From: JAWSVE01 sp050789445
GTDB lineage: Bacteria > Pseudomonadota > Gammaproteobacteria > Pseudomonadales > Cellvibrionaceae
Reading direction: 5' to 3'
DNA: 64,000 nt
Assembly: GCA_050789445.1 (NCBI GenBank)
Contig: JAILXR010000001.1
Span: forward strand, 434,001-498,000
Of the stretch, positions 34,337 to 43,298 are shown in pieces. The notes under the pieces are model-generated. The model did no database searches and was not told the origin of the DNA. It saw only the letters and a program-made list of their open reading frames with translations. The position numbers and the translations under genes are program-made. Each line of letters begins with the position of its first letter. The stretch's first letter is position 1.

Positions 34337-35492
34337 AATAGCAGTTTTTACAGGCACTCGAGCAGATTACGGATTACTGTATTGGTTGATGCGAGATATT
34401 CAATCCGACCCTGGTTTGACTTTACAATTAATTGTAAGTGGAACGCATTTGTCACCTGAATTTGGGCTAACCTATCAAGAAATAGTTGCTGATGGTTTTG
34501 AAATTGACTCGAAAGTTGAAATGCTTCTTTCTTCGGATACAGCAAAAGGGATTGTAAAAAGTATTGGTCTTGCAACTTTAGGTTTTGCAGACGAATTTTC
34601 TAGATTGGCTCCTGATCTTCTGATAATTTTAGGCGATCGTTTTGAAGCTTTAGCGGCAGCTCAATCTGCAATGATTTTAAAAATTCCTATATTACATTTA
34701 CACGGAGGAGAAATAACAGAAGGTGCATATGACGACGCTATTCGCCATGCCATTACAAAATTAAGCTTGCTACACTGCACCTCAATGGAAACTTATCGTC
34801 AGCGTGTTATTCAACTTGGTGAAGATCCAAGTCGCGTATTTAATGTGGGCGCAATTGGCCTTGACCATATAAAACGAACAAATTTAATGACCATTAATGA
34901 GCTTTCGACTTCATTGTCATTTACGTTTAAAAATAAACTTATGTTAGTAACTTATCATCCAGTTACTTTAGCAGATGAACCTCCAGAACTTTCTTTCAAA
35001 ATAATACTGAAAGCTTTAAGTGAATTTCACGAATACCAAATTATTCTCACTTATCCTAATGCGGATAATGGAGGTCGTTTAATTATTCCATTAATAGAAG
35101 AGTTTTCGCGAAACAACCCTGGTAAGGTGTTAGCGATTCCATCACTTGGGCAGAAACGATATTTAAGTCTTCTACATCATGTGGATGTTGTCGTTGGCAA
35201 CTCCTCCAGTGGGATTATTGAGGTGCCATCATTTAATAAGCCGACAGTAAATATTGGTGTAAGACAAAAAGGACGTTTGGCTGCAGCTTCAGTTTTACAT
35301 GCTCCCGTTGAATTTAATACTATTGTTGAAACAATAAAAAAAGCTATAAGACGAGAGTCTTTTAATGATAGTGATAATGTTTCAAACCCTTATGGAAGTG
35401 GCGACACAAGCCAAAGAATTATTTCAATTATAAAGTCAGCAAAAATACAGACAATCAAAACTTTTTACGACTTGAATTTTAAGCAGGAATAA
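34329..35492 (+). CDS. legG: Hydrolysing UDP-GlcNAc-type 2-epimerase (LegG/NeuC-like)
   Basis: The 387-residue enzyme starts MLKIAVFTGTRADYGLLYWL, the NeuC/LegG hallmark, with ILGDRFEALAAAQSAM, HLHGGEITEGAYDDAIRHAI, and VVGNSSSGIIEVPS near the C-terminus. It should remove the nucleotide and epimerise C2 of the diacetamido sugar to give 2,4-diacetamido-2,4,6-trideoxymannose for LegI. The start at 34329 overlaps the legC stop (8 nt). The sialic acid version (NeuC) uses UDP-GlcNAc; the presence of LegB and LegC makes the legionaminic substrate more likely. Confidence 0.9.
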   Translation: MLKIAVFTGTRADYGLLYWLMRDIQSDPGLTLQLIVSGTHLSPEFGLTYQEIVADGFEIDSKVEMLLSSDTAKGIVKSIGLATLGFADEFSRLAPDLLIILGDRFEALAAAQSAMILKIPILHLHGGEITEGAYDDAIRHAITKLSLLHCTSMETYRQRVIQLGEDPSRVFNVGAIGLDHIKRTNLMTINELSTSLSFTFKNKLMLVTYHPVTLADEPPELSFKIILKALSEFHEYQIILTYPNADNGGRLIIPLIEEFSRNNPGKVLAIPSLGQKRYLSLLHHVDVVVGNSSSGIIEVPSFNKPTVNIGVRQKGRLAAASVLHAPVEFNTIVETIKKAIRRESFNDSDNVSNPYGSGDTSQRIISIIKSAKIQTIKTFYDLNFKQE

Positions 35493-36568
35493 TGATGACA
35501 CTTATAATTGCTGAGGCTGGAGTAAATCATAATGGTGATATTAAAATCGCCCTAGAGTTAGTAAAAGCTGCATATGAAGCCGGAGCAGATATTGTAAAAT
35601 TTCAAACTTTTAAAGCTAGTAATATAGTTACTGCAAAAGCAAATCAAGCGCAATATCAGATTCACAATACGGGTGTAACAGAGTCCCAGCTGACGATGCT
35701 GCAGAGGTTAGAGTTAAGTTATGATACGCATTTTGAATTATTGGAATATTGCGACAAACTTGGTATTGAATTTTTGTCGACAGCCTTTGATTTTGAGAGC
35801 TTGGAATTTTTAGTTAACAGTCTAAAATTGAAAAAATTAAAAATACCCTCAGGTGAAATTACAAATGCACCTTTGGTATTACAGCATGCTTTAACTGGTT
35901 GCGATTTAATAGTTTCTACTGGAATGGCTACACTTGGTGAAATAGAAACAGCGTTAGGTGTTATTGCTTTCGGATATATCTCTGATGAAAATGCTGCCCC
36001 CTCTCTAGATGCTTTTCAGCAGGCCTATTTTTCAAAAGAAGGGCAAGCTGTTTTAAAAGATAAAGTAACTTTACTCCACTGTACAACTGAGTACCCGACC
36101 CCTTTAAATGAAATAAATTTAAGGGTGGTAGATACGATGCGTATAGCATTTGATCTTCCCGTTGGGTATTCAGATCATAGCGAAGGGATTATTGTACCTA
36201 TTGCTGCTGTTGCTAGAGGTTCTTGTTTAATAGAAAAGCATTTTACCTTGGATAAAAATTTAGCTGGTCCTGATCATAAAGCCTCATTAGACCCATCTGA
36301 GCTTAAAAAAATGGTTCAAGCCATCCGTGATGTTGAAATGGTTTTGGGAGATTCAATAAAAGGACCTCAACAATCTGAATTGAAAAATAGAGCAATAGCG
36401 AGAAAAAGCATCGTGGCTAGTAAAAAAATAAATAAAGGAGATGCTTTTACAGAAAAAAATATTGATGTTAAACGTCCAGGAGATGGTATCTCCCCTTTAA
36501 ATTATTGGATGTTACAAAGTAAATTTGCGTTAAAAGATTTTGATGAAGGAGACTTAATCGTTGAGTAA
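35492..36568 (+). CDS. legI: N-acetylneuraminate/legionaminate synthase (LegI/NeuB-like)
   Basis: The 358-residue protein is a NeuB-family synthase: an N-terminal TIM barrel with IAEAGVNHNGDIKIALELV, GADIVKFQTFKA, FLSTAFDFESLEFL, KIPSGEITNAPL, LLHCTTEYPTP and GYSDHSEGI, and a C-terminal SAF antifreeze-like domain (IARKSIVASKKINKGDAFTE). It condenses the six-carbon sugar with phosphoenolpyruvate to the nine-carbon acid. Start ATG 35492 or ATG 35495 is possible; AGGA at 35485 fits the latter slightly better. It overlaps legG by 1 nt and the next gene by 8 nt. Confidence 0.93.
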   Translation: MMTLIIAEAGVNHNGDIKIALELVKAAYEAGADIVKFQTFKASNIVTAKANQAQYQIHNTGVTESQLTMLQRLELSYDTHFELLEYCDKLGIEFLSTAFDFESLEFLVNSLKLKKLKIPSGEITNAPLVLQHALTGCDLIVSTGMATLGEIETALGVIAFGYISDENAAPSLDAFQQAYFSKEGQAVLKDKVTLLHCTTEYPTPLNEINLRVVDTMRIAFDLPVGYSDHSEGIIVPIAAVARGSCLIEKHFTLDKNLAGPDHKASLDPSELKKMVQAIRDVEMVLGDSIKGPQQSELKNRAIARKSIVASKKINKGDAFTEKNIDVKRPGDGISPLNYWMLQSKFALKDFDEGDLIVE

Positions 36569-37217
36569 GCCAGTCATTATTTTAGGCGGTGGAGGCCATG
36601 CCAGCGTATTAGTTGATATTTTAGTAAATCAGGGTCGTGATATTTTAGCTTTGATTTCACCAAATAACATCAAAGAGCGAAGAGTATTTGATGGACTTAA
36701 ACATTATGCAAGTGACGACTATGTCTTGAGTTTTTCGGCTGATGAGATCGAGCTTGTGAATGGGATAGGTTCATTACCTGGGGAAACGGCGAGATTTGAA
36801 ATCTATAAAAAATTCACAAATTTAGGGTATGTTTTTTCATCTGTCATATCATCCGCATCAATCGTTTCAAAAATAGTAGAACTAAGTAATGGTGTACAAA
36901 TAATGCCTGGAGCGATAATCAACGCCGGAGTAATTATTGGAGGCAATACGATAATTAATTCAGGAGCTATAATTGAACACGATTGCCGTATTGGTGAAAA
37001 TAATCATATTGCTCCTGGCGTTTCGATTAGCGGGAATGTGATAACTGATAAACAAGTCCATGTCGGAACTGGAGCGAGTATTATTCAAAATATTGAACTA
37101 GGAGAAAACGTAGTGGTTGGTGCAGGCGCTATTGTGACCTGTAATGTCCCAAGTTTTTCGACTGTTTACTCCTATCGTGCACATATAACAGGAAGATATC
37201 TTAATAATGAGTCATAG
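36561..37217 (+). CDS. legH: NeuD/PglD-type sugar O- or N-acetyltransferase
   Basis: The 218-residue protein has an N-terminal Rossmann-like loop VIILGGGGHASVLVDIL, typical of the NeuD/PglD group, and a left-handed beta-helix of hexapeptide repeats (about residues 90-205: IMPGAIINAGVIIGG, INSGAIIEHDCRIGEN, HVGTGASIIQNIELG). In this module it most likely N-acetylates the amino sugar made by LegC, the role called LegH. O-acetylation of the finished nonulosonate (NeuD role) is an alternative. TTG 36561 is the start, with GGAGAC upstream and an 8-nt overlap with legI. Confidence 0.8.
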   Translation: MSKPVIILGGGGHASVLVDILVNQGRDILALISPNNIKERRVFDGLKHYASDDYVLSFSADEIELVNGIGSLPGETARFEIYKKFTNLGYVFSSVISSASIVSKIVELSNGVQIMPGAIINAGVIIGGNTIINSGAIIEHDCRIGENNHIAPGVSISGNVITDKQVHVGTGASIIQNIELGENVVVGAGAIVTCNVPSFSTVYSYRAHITGRYLNNES

Positions 37218-38262
37218 CTGGAAAAACATATTAGTTAAATTGGATTCGTCGTTAAGAGATGTTTTATCTATTTTGGATAAAACATCTCTTAGGGTTGTAA
37301 TAGTTATAAGCGATGATCAAGAATTACTTGGAGTTATAACCGATGGAGATGTGCGTAGAGCGTTGTTAAGGGGCAAAGGATTGGATTCTATAGCTAAAGA
37401 AATAATGAATATAAATCCTATAACAGCCTCCCCCAGTATCTCAAAAAAAGAATTAATAAAGCTAATGGAGGTTAAAGATATTCTATCTATTCCCTTGGTG
37501 GAAAATAATATAGTTGTTGGGCTGGAAACGCTGCATCACATGTTAGAGCAGCCAAGATATGATAATCCAGTTTATTTGGTAGCTGGTGGACTAGGTACTA
37601 GGCTAAGACCGTTAACAGATGTAAATCCGAAACCTATGCTATCAGTGGGAGAAAAGCCGATACTGGAAACTTTGTTGAATCAATTCATCGACGCTGGTTT
37701 TTATAACTTTTTCATTTCGACTCATTATATGCCTGAAAAAATATTAAATCATTTTGGCGATGGCTCTCGTTGGGGTGTCAAAATTGAATATTTACACGAA
37801 GAGGTTCCTTTGGGAACTGGGGGGGCTTTAGGTCTTTTACCTAAAAATATTCCTGATTTGCCTTTGATAATGATGAATGGTGATGTTTTGACCAAAGTGG
37901 ATTTCCAACAGCTACTCTCTTTTCATTGTAAATCAAATGGGGCTGCTACAATGTGTGTCCGAGAATATGAGTATCAAGTTCCATATGGTGTTATTAAGGG
38001 AAAAGCTAATAAGGTAGTTAGTATGGAGGAAAAACCGATTCAACGCTTTTTTGTAAATGCAGGCATTTATGTCTTGAATCCTGAAATATACAAAGCAGTC
38101 CCTAGAAATTCTAATATTGATATGCCCAATCTTTTAGAAAAATTTATGCATAAGAATATTGATATAATTATGTTTCCTATACATGAATATTGGTTAGATA
38201 TAGGAAGAATGGATGATTTCGAAAGAGCACAAGCAGATATTATTAATTTGGGTATTAAATAA
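37207..38262 (+). CDS. ptmE: Nucleotidyltransferase with CBS domains (PtmE-like)
   Basis: The 351-residue protein has two CBS domains (about residues 5-120) followed by a sugar nucleotidyltransferase domain with VAGGLGTRLRPLTDVNPKPM and VGEKPILETLLNQF. It resembles Campylobacter PtmE, which makes GDP-glucosamine in the legionaminic acid pathway, so it likely supplies the GDP-sugar used by LegB. ATG 37207 overlaps the acetyltransferase gene by 11 nt and its stop overlaps the next ATG by 1 nt. A G7 tract at 37819-37825 lies in the Gly-Gly-Ala codons of the domain. Nucleotide choice (GTP rather than UTP or CTP) is inferred from the family. Confidence 0.85.
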   Translation: MSHSWKNILVKLDSSLRDVLSILDKTSLRVVIVISDDQELLGVITDGDVRRALLRGKGLDSIAKEIMNINPITASPSISKKELIKLMEVKDILSIPLVENNIVVGLETLHHMLEQPRYDNPVYLVAGGLGTRLRPLTDVNPKPMLSVGEKPILETLLNQFIDAGFYNFFISTHYMPEKILNHFGDGSRWGVKIEYLHEEVPLGTGGALGLLPKNIPDLPLIMMNGDVLTKVDFQQLLSFHCKSNGAATMCVREYEYQVPYGVIKGKANKVVSMEEKPIQRFFVNAGIYVLNPEIYKAVPRNSNIDMPNLLEKFMHKNIDIIMFPIHEYWLDIGRMDDFERAQADIINLGIK

Positions 38263-39254
38263 TGATTAAGCGTGCTGCTGTTGTAGGTTTAGGCAGTATA
38301 GCTGCTCGTCATAGAGCGAATCTTAAAATTTTATTCAAAGATATTGAAATTATTGCGCTCTCTTCAAGAGGAAGATTTATAAAAGACAAAGTTTCTGATG
38401 CAGACATTATTGTTTCAGATATGGAGTCCCTGATTAGCTTTTCTCCTGACTTTGTTATTATAGCTTCACCATCTACTTCACACGTTGAGCATGCATTGGA
38501 ACTGCTGCGAGTAAACATCCCTTTGTTAATTGAAAAACCAGTGTGTGCAAGAAATAAAGACATAAAAGTTCTTCAGCACGCTATAAAGGAAAGTAAGTCT
38601 TTAGTTGCCGTTGGGTATTGCTTGCGTTTTTTACCGAGCGCGCAGGTCGTGAAGGATTTAATAGTGAATAAAGCTATTGGCAAAATTTATAATGTTTCCT
38701 CGTCAGTAGGACAGTTCTTGCCTCACTGGAGAGAGGGTGTGGATTATCACGCCTCAGTTTCTTCGAAGAAAGAGCTTGGTGGTGGAGTTTTGTTGGAGCT
38801 AAGTCATGAGTTAGATTATTTACAATGGATATTCGGTATGCTCGAAATATCTTATTCAAATATTAGAAAATCCTCTGAGTTAGAAATTGAAGTTGAACAG
38901 ATAGCAGATTTAATTTTAAGAAACAAGCAAGGCGTGGTAATTTATTTGCATCAAGACTTTATTCAAAAAAAAGCGCAGAGACGATGTAGTATTATAGGTG
39001 AAAAGGGGCGCATTGATTGGGACTTACTTTCAAATTCTGTTTCTGTTCATAGACAAGACTCAGTAGAACTTATCTATGCCGATCAGTTGTGGGATAAAAA
39101 CAATATGTATTTAAATATGATTAATAACTTTATAGGCGCAGTAGAAAATAAAGAAAACTTACTATGCGCCGAAATATGGGAAGCTATAAAAATTGTTGAA
39201 ATGATTGAGACAATTAAATCTAACACTGTTTGGGCATGTGAAAATGACAACTAA
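38262..39254 (+). CDS. ptmF: Gfo/Idh/MocA-type oxidoreductase (PtmF-like)
   Basis: The 330-residue protein starts AAVVGLGSIAARHRANLK with a Rossmann nucleotide site, followed by IIASPSTSHVEHALELL, PLLIEKPVCA with the catalytic-region Lys, and GGGVLLELSHELDYLQW. It is a NAD(P)-dependent sugar oxidoreductase. The position between ptmE and the cytidylyltransferase is that of C. jejuni PtmF, which with PtmA contributes to glucosamine supply. The exact reaction is not established from sequence. It overlaps the previous gene by 1 nt and the next by 11 nt. Confidence 0.8.
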   Translation: MIKRAAVVGLGSIAARHRANLKILFKDIEIIALSSRGRFIKDKVSDADIIVSDMESLISFSPDFVIIASPSTSHVEHALELLRVNIPLLIEKPVCARNKDIKVLQHAIKESKSLVAVGYCLRFLPSAQVVKDLIVNKAIGKIYNVSSSVGQFLPHWREGVDYHASVSSKKELGGGVLLELSHELDYLQWIFGMLEISYSNIRKSSELEIEVEQIADLILRNKQGVVIYLHQDFIQKKAQRRCSIIGEKGRIDWDLLSNSVSVHRQDSVELIYADQLWDKNNMYLNMINNFIGAVENKENLLCAEIWEAIKIVEMIETIKSNTVWACENDN

Positions 39255-39948
39255 TGCATTTATTTTTGCTAGAGGTGGATCAAAAGGTTTACCTGGTAAA
39301 AATATTAAAAACCTCTGTGGTAAACCTTTGATTCAGTATTCAATAGAATTAGCTAAGAAAATTGAATTCATCGAGAATGTATTTGTTTCAACAGATGACT
39401 TGGATATATCTATTATTGCAAAAAAAAACGGTGCTGTAATTATAGATAGACCTAAGGAGTTAGCGGAGGATGATAGCCCAGAGTGGATGTCATGGAAGCA
39501 TGGGGTTGAATGGGTTCAGGAAAAATACGGGCCCTTCGATAATTTCATAAGTCTACCTAGCACAAGTCCTTTAAGGTCTGAAAAGGATGTCCGTCAAGCA
39601 TTAGAAAAATTCAATTCTTGCATCTCCGACGTTTGTTTAGCAGTCACCCCTTCGTCCCGAAGTCCTTATTTTAATATGATTGAATATACAAAGGGTGGCT
39701 TTATTAAGCGGGTTAGCCAGCAAGGTAAAGATATAGTGCGGCGGCAAGATGCACCTTTAACTTTTGATGTTACGACCGTAGTTTATGTTACAACTCCTAG
39801 ATTTATACTCAATCACAACGCCCTTTTTGATGGCAAGGTTGTAGCAATTGAAGTTCCAAAAAAAAGAGCTATCGATATAGATGATATATACGATTTTTAT
39901 TTGGCGGAAGCTATTATAAAGGAACAGGTAAGAGATGCTAAAAAATAA
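39244..39948 (+). CDS. legF: CMP-legionaminic/N-acetylneuraminic acid synthetase (LegF/PtmB-like)
   Basis: The 234-residue cytidylyltransferase has FIFARGGSKGLPGKNIKNLC near the N-terminus (nucleotide-binding loop), FVSTDDLDISIIA, LAEDDSPEWMSWKHG and LPSTSPLRSEKDV. It would activate the nine-carbon acid as the CMP sugar for transfer. ATG 39244 is preferred; an in-frame start at 39205 would add 13 residues inside ptmF. Which nonulosonate is used follows from the LegB/LegC/LegG/LegI set rather than from this protein alone. A sialic acid synthetase is the alternative reading. Confidence 0.9.
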   Translation: MTTNAFIFARGGSKGLPGKNIKNLCGKPLIQYSIELAKKIEFIENVFVSTDDLDISIIAKKNGAVIIDRPKELAEDDSPEWMSWKHGVEWVQEKYGPFDNFISLPSTSPLRSEKDVRQALEKFNSCISDVCLAVTPSSRSPYFNMIEYTKGGFIKRVSQQGKDIVRRQDAPLTFDVTTVVYVTTPRFILNHNALFDGKVVAIEVPKKRAIDIDDIYDFYLAEAIIKEQVRDAKK

Positions 39949-40696
39949 GACCATTTTGGTTCTAGGTGCTGCAGGGCTGTTAGGTTCTCAAGTTGTAAAA
40001 ATGTTAGCTGAAAATGGGGCCAATATTATAGCGGCCGACTTATGCTTAAAAACCCTAAAAAAAAATCTAAAAGATATCGGTATAAAAATTTCTAAAAAAA
40101 ATATACTTTTGTCTGAGTTGGATGTCACTAATGAGCAAGAAATGAGGATGTTTTTTGATGATGACAGGCTATTAGCTGGAGCTGTAAATTGTAGTTATCC
40201 GAGAAATACAAAATATGGCTCACATTTTTTTGATGTTTCACAAGAAAGTTTTAATGAAAATATAGGATTACAGTTAGGTTCAACCTTTTTATTCAACCAG
40301 CTATGTGCGTATCAATTTGTGAAGTATAGAAGGCCTCTTTCTGTTGTTAACATTTCTTCAATATACGGTTCTATTTCGCCTGACTTTCATATTTATGAAG
40401 AAACCGAGATGACAATGCCGATTGAGTACGCTGCAGTAAAGTCTGCGATCATACATCTTGTAAAATATATTTCAACTTACATACAAGACAGCGAATTTAG
40501 GGTGAATTGCGTAAGCCCTGGGGGGCTTTTAGATAACCAACCACCAGTTTTTTTAGAAAGATATAGGAAAAAGACTCGTGGTAAAGGTATGCTGTCTCCT
40601 GACGATATTATTGGAGCGATAGTGTTCCTACTATCAGATAACTCTCAGTACATAACTGGGCAAAACCTCATAGTAGATGATGGATTTCATCTATAA
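39935..40696 (+). CDS. ptmA: Short-chain dehydrogenase (PtmA-like)
   Basis: The 253-residue SDR has VLGAAGLLGSQVVKML, the catalytic Ser in NISSIYGSI, and a YAAVKSA pair (Tyr/Lys), ending with YITGQNLIVDDGFHL. It corresponds in order to C. jejuni PtmA, the last gene of the ptmE-ptmF-ptmB-ptmA string. The reaction (likely a redox step in glucosamine supply or sugar modification) is not defined. A 14-nt overlap with legF shows coupling. An A9 tract at about 40057-40065 is present. Confidence 0.8.
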   Translation: MLKNKTILVLGAAGLLGSQVVKMLAENGANIIAADLCLKTLKKNLKDIGIKISKKNILLSELDVTNEQEMRMFFDDDRLLAGAVNCSYPRNTKYGSHFFDVSQESFNENIGLQLGSTFLFNQLCAYQFVKYRRPLSVVNISSIYGSISPDFHIYEETEMTMPIEYAAVKSAIIHLVKYISTYIQDSEFRVNCVSPGGLLDNQPPVFLERYRKKTRGKGMLSPDDIIGAIVFLLSDNSQYITGQNLIVDDGFHL

Positions 40697-40710
40697 AAAA
40701 GTAGTAAATC

Positions 40711-42120
40711 ATGAATGTTTTAGTTTATACAAGACCTAGAATTAAAAATTTTTTTCATCATTTATCAAAGAACATAAATTCTTTCGATAAAGTCATATAT
40801 ATGAGTGACCACAAAGGAGAAGAGGCTGTTTGGATAATGCAATATTACTATAATGCGAAAAAGGATCTTAAGAATAAAACAGCATTTCCAAAAACAAAGA
40901 TCGATCAAAGAAAAATAGTTTTCAGATGTAGATACTTAAGATCAATTGATGAAAACGAAGCTCTAAAAAAGGTAACAGCGATGACTTTGGCGGTGGAACG
41001 AATCGTTGAAGAATTTAATGCTGATGTTGTTTTTGGGATGGTAATGGATTCTTATCTTTTAGATATTTTTGATTTAGTTATGAGAAGTAAGGATAGCCAA
41101 TATCTTGGATTTTTAAATAATATGATAAATGGCTATTCACGTTTAACATCGCGAGGGGAATTGATTTGTTTGAGTAGGCCCTCGAAGGAAAATATTGATA
41201 AAGCGTTAAATGAACTGTGTGATAAAAACTACGTTCCTAACATGCAAAATGACTTTATGTGGAAAACCACAATACTATCGATGTTTTTCACCAAGTTTCT
41301 AAAAGAAAAAATTAAAATATTATACTATGCGATAAAGAAAGTTATTGACAGAGATCCCGATAATTTTTATTTCAATACTGTTGCGTCCACTAGCTGTATG
41401 AGTTGTCGAAATTTAAATCAGCTATTTTACAGAAAGTACCAAAATAATGATTGGCTAATAAGAATAAAAAAAGCTAAAGAAGAGGGAAAGAAAATTGTTT
41501 ATATGCCATTGCAATTTTATCCTGAATGCAGTATCGACTATTGGGGTACAAGCGAAGAATTATCGAATTTTTATGAAGTGGTTAAAAAAATCATATCTAA
41601 CAAGTATGAAAAGGTATTGATAGTAGCAAAAGAGCACCCAAGTGCTACAGGCTTAAGAAAAATAAGTTTTTATAAACAATTTTCAGAGAATAGTGAAGTT
41701 ATTCTAGCTCCATTTGATGTTCCATCAAATTTAGTTATTGAGCATGCCGAAGTGATTTTGACTTGGACTGGATCCGTAGGCGTTGAAGCAATAATGAGGG
41801 ATAAGTGCTTAGTTACTTTCGGTGATGCTTATTATGATTATGGATATGGAATAAAAAAACTAGAAAATTATATGGAGCTAAGTCGATTAGATTCTGTGCT
41901 AGAGAAAGTTGCAGAGAATGGAGTGAAGCCAGAAAAAGAAAAAATAGTCGAATATATGTTAACGGGTTTAATTGAAGGCTATATTTTCCCGTTAGATTAC
42001 GCCACTAAGAAAAATCCTGTCAATAATGAGAAAATGGAGTTGTTGGCACGTGGGATTAATGACTATGTTATTACATTATCTAAAGTTGGTTCTTATGGGG
42101 TTAGAGAAGGTAGCTTATAA
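40711..42120 (+). CDS. Probable glycosyltransferase, capsule/sialyltransferase-like GT-B fold
   Basis: I do not recognise this 469-residue protein with certainty. The C-terminal half has features of capsular-polysaccharide and sialyltransferase-like GT-B enzymes: KIVYMPLQFYPE, an EHPSATG segment (HP motif) and LTWTGSVGVEAIMRDK, the type of loop that binds the CMP-sugar in related families. The N-terminal half (KVIYMSDHKGEEAVW, VVFGMVMDSYLLDIF) looks like an acceptor domain. No signal peptide or membrane segment is seen. It sits directly after the complete CMP-nonulosonate module (15 nt after ptmA), so the simplest inference is that it transfers the legionaminic-type acid. This is not proven. 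Confidence 0.6.
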   Translation: MNVLVYTRPRIKNFFHHLSKNINSFDKVIYMSDHKGEEAVWIMQYYYNAKKDLKNKTAFPKTKIDQRKIVFRCRYLRSIDENEALKKVTAMTLAVERIVEEFNADVVFGMVMDSYLLDIFDLVMRSKDSQYLGFLNNMINGYSRLTSRGELICLSRPSKENIDKALNELCDKNYVPNMQNDFMWKTTILSMFFTKFLKEKIKILYYAIKKVIDRDPDNFYFNTVASTSCMSCRNLNQLFYRKYQNNDWLIRIKKAKEEGKKIVYMPLQFYPECSIDYWGTSEELSNFYEVVKKIISNKYEKVLIVAKEHPSATGLRKISFYKQFSENSEVILAPFDVPSNLVIEHAEVILTWTGSVGVEAIMRDKCLVTFGDAYYDYGYGIKKLENYMELSRLDSVLEKVAENGVKPEKEKIVEYMLTGLIEGYIFPLDYATKKNPVNNEKMELLARGINDYVITLSKVGSYGVREGSL

Positions 42121-42122
42121 GC

Positions 42123-43298
42123 ATGATTAGGGGTGATGGGCTTAACTTCCCACAAATATCTATAATTGTGTACTACGCTTTATCCCCTTTCTTATACTTG
42201 GTTCGTACTTTAGTTGGGGATTTTGGTTTTTCGGCTATAATTTTGCGTAGCTTGGAGCCTTGTTTGATTTTAGTGGTTTTCCTAAGTCTTCTCAATCTTC
42301 AAAAAATAAAAATAAACATTATAATCGTTTCAATGATTTTGCTGGGGATTTACGGCATAGTTGTTGGTTTCTTAAATGAAAATAAACCAGTAGATGTTGT
42401 CTCTGGGATGTCTCATTTCTATATGGGAGTTCTTCTTTGCGCCTATTTTTATAGTGTTGATACACTATCAAATATGAATAGGTTTATGATGTTGCTGAGT
42501 TTTTATTGTATTATTTCAATTTCAATTGTTTTATTTGTGATGTATACATTACCATATTGGGCAGGCATACAAATTTATTTAGGCTTGGCTTGTCAAATTC
42601 TAATTATAATTTTTTTCTACAATGTGCACCAAAAAAAAATTACTATATCTATACTCACGCTGCTTTTAATACTCGCCTCAGGGAAGAGAGGGGTTTTAGT
42701 GGCATTATTCATAGCTTTCGCAGCATCTTTTTTTCCTTTTTTTGTTAAGTATCACTCAAAAGAAATGCTTAAAATCACAAGCATTATTATTATCGCTGCA
42801 TCTTTTGTGTTTTTTTTTAACGCGCCTGTTTTAGATAAGTTTTTATCAAAGTTTTCAATTAATAATACTTCGACACTAAATAGTTATTCGTCAGGTAGAA
42901 TTAATGAAATATCATCAGCTTTTAATTTCTTTTATAATACAAATAACAATATTTTATTGGGTAAAGGGTTTGGATTTTCATATACGTATGTAAATGACGA
43001 TAAAAATATTCCTGATGTAGAAGGTTATAGAAATATACATTTTAGTTATTTAAACCCTTTGTTAATTTTTGGTCTACCTTTGGCTTTTTTTTATTATTGC
43101 ATACTATTGTTGGTTTTTTTTAAGGTTTCTAATTTTGGATTGCGAGGCAGCATTTATTTGAAGTGGTCTGTTTTTTCATATTTTGTTTATGCTTGTTTTG
43201 TGTTTAATTTGTTTAATGAACCTATCTTGTGGATGTGTATAGGGATAGTTTTTCGAGCTAAAAACTTTTTGGCTCGTTCCGTGCCGGTTAATGAATGA
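42123..43298 (+). CDS. wzy: O-antigen polymerase-like membrane protein (Wzy candidate)
   Basis: The 391-residue protein has about ten hydrophobic transmembrane segments, a basic loop (LLLILASGKRGVLVALFIAF), and a large extracytoplasmic loop near residues 255-320 containing SSGRINEISSAF and GKGFGFSYTYV. These are features of Wzy/Wzx-dependent polymerases, which are poorly conserved in sequence. The RG motif after LLILASGK resembles conserved Arg sites in Wzy. It overlaps the next gene by 4 nt (ATGA). Codon use is very A/T-rich, typical of exchanged polymerase genes. An A9 tract lies at 42631-42639. The assignment rests on topology and position. Confidence 0.72.
   Translation: MIRGDGLNFPQISIIVYYALSPFLYLVRTLVGDFGFSAIILRSLEPCLILVVFLSLLNLQKIKINIIIVSMILLGIYGIVVGFLNENKPVDVVSGMSHFYMGVLLCAYFYSVDTLSNMNRFMMLLSFYCIISISIVLFVMYTLPYWAGIQIYLGLACQILIIIFFYNVHQKKITISILTLLLILASGKRGVLVALFIAFAASFFPFFVKYHSKEMLKITSIIIIAASFVFFFNAPVLDKFLSKFSINNTSTLNSYSSGRINEISSAFNFFYNTNNNILLGKGFGFSYTYVNDDKNIPDVEGYRNIHFSYLNPLLIFGLPLAFFYYCILLLVFFKVSNFGLRGSIYLKWSVFSYFVYACFVFNLFNEPILWMCIGIVFRAKNFLARSVPVNE

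Noticed and set aside
36561..37217. Stand-alone O-acetyltransferase for LPS decoration
   Set aside because: The overlap with legI and the NeuD/PglD N-terminal loop favour a role in the nonulosonate pathway; the alternative is kept only as a note.
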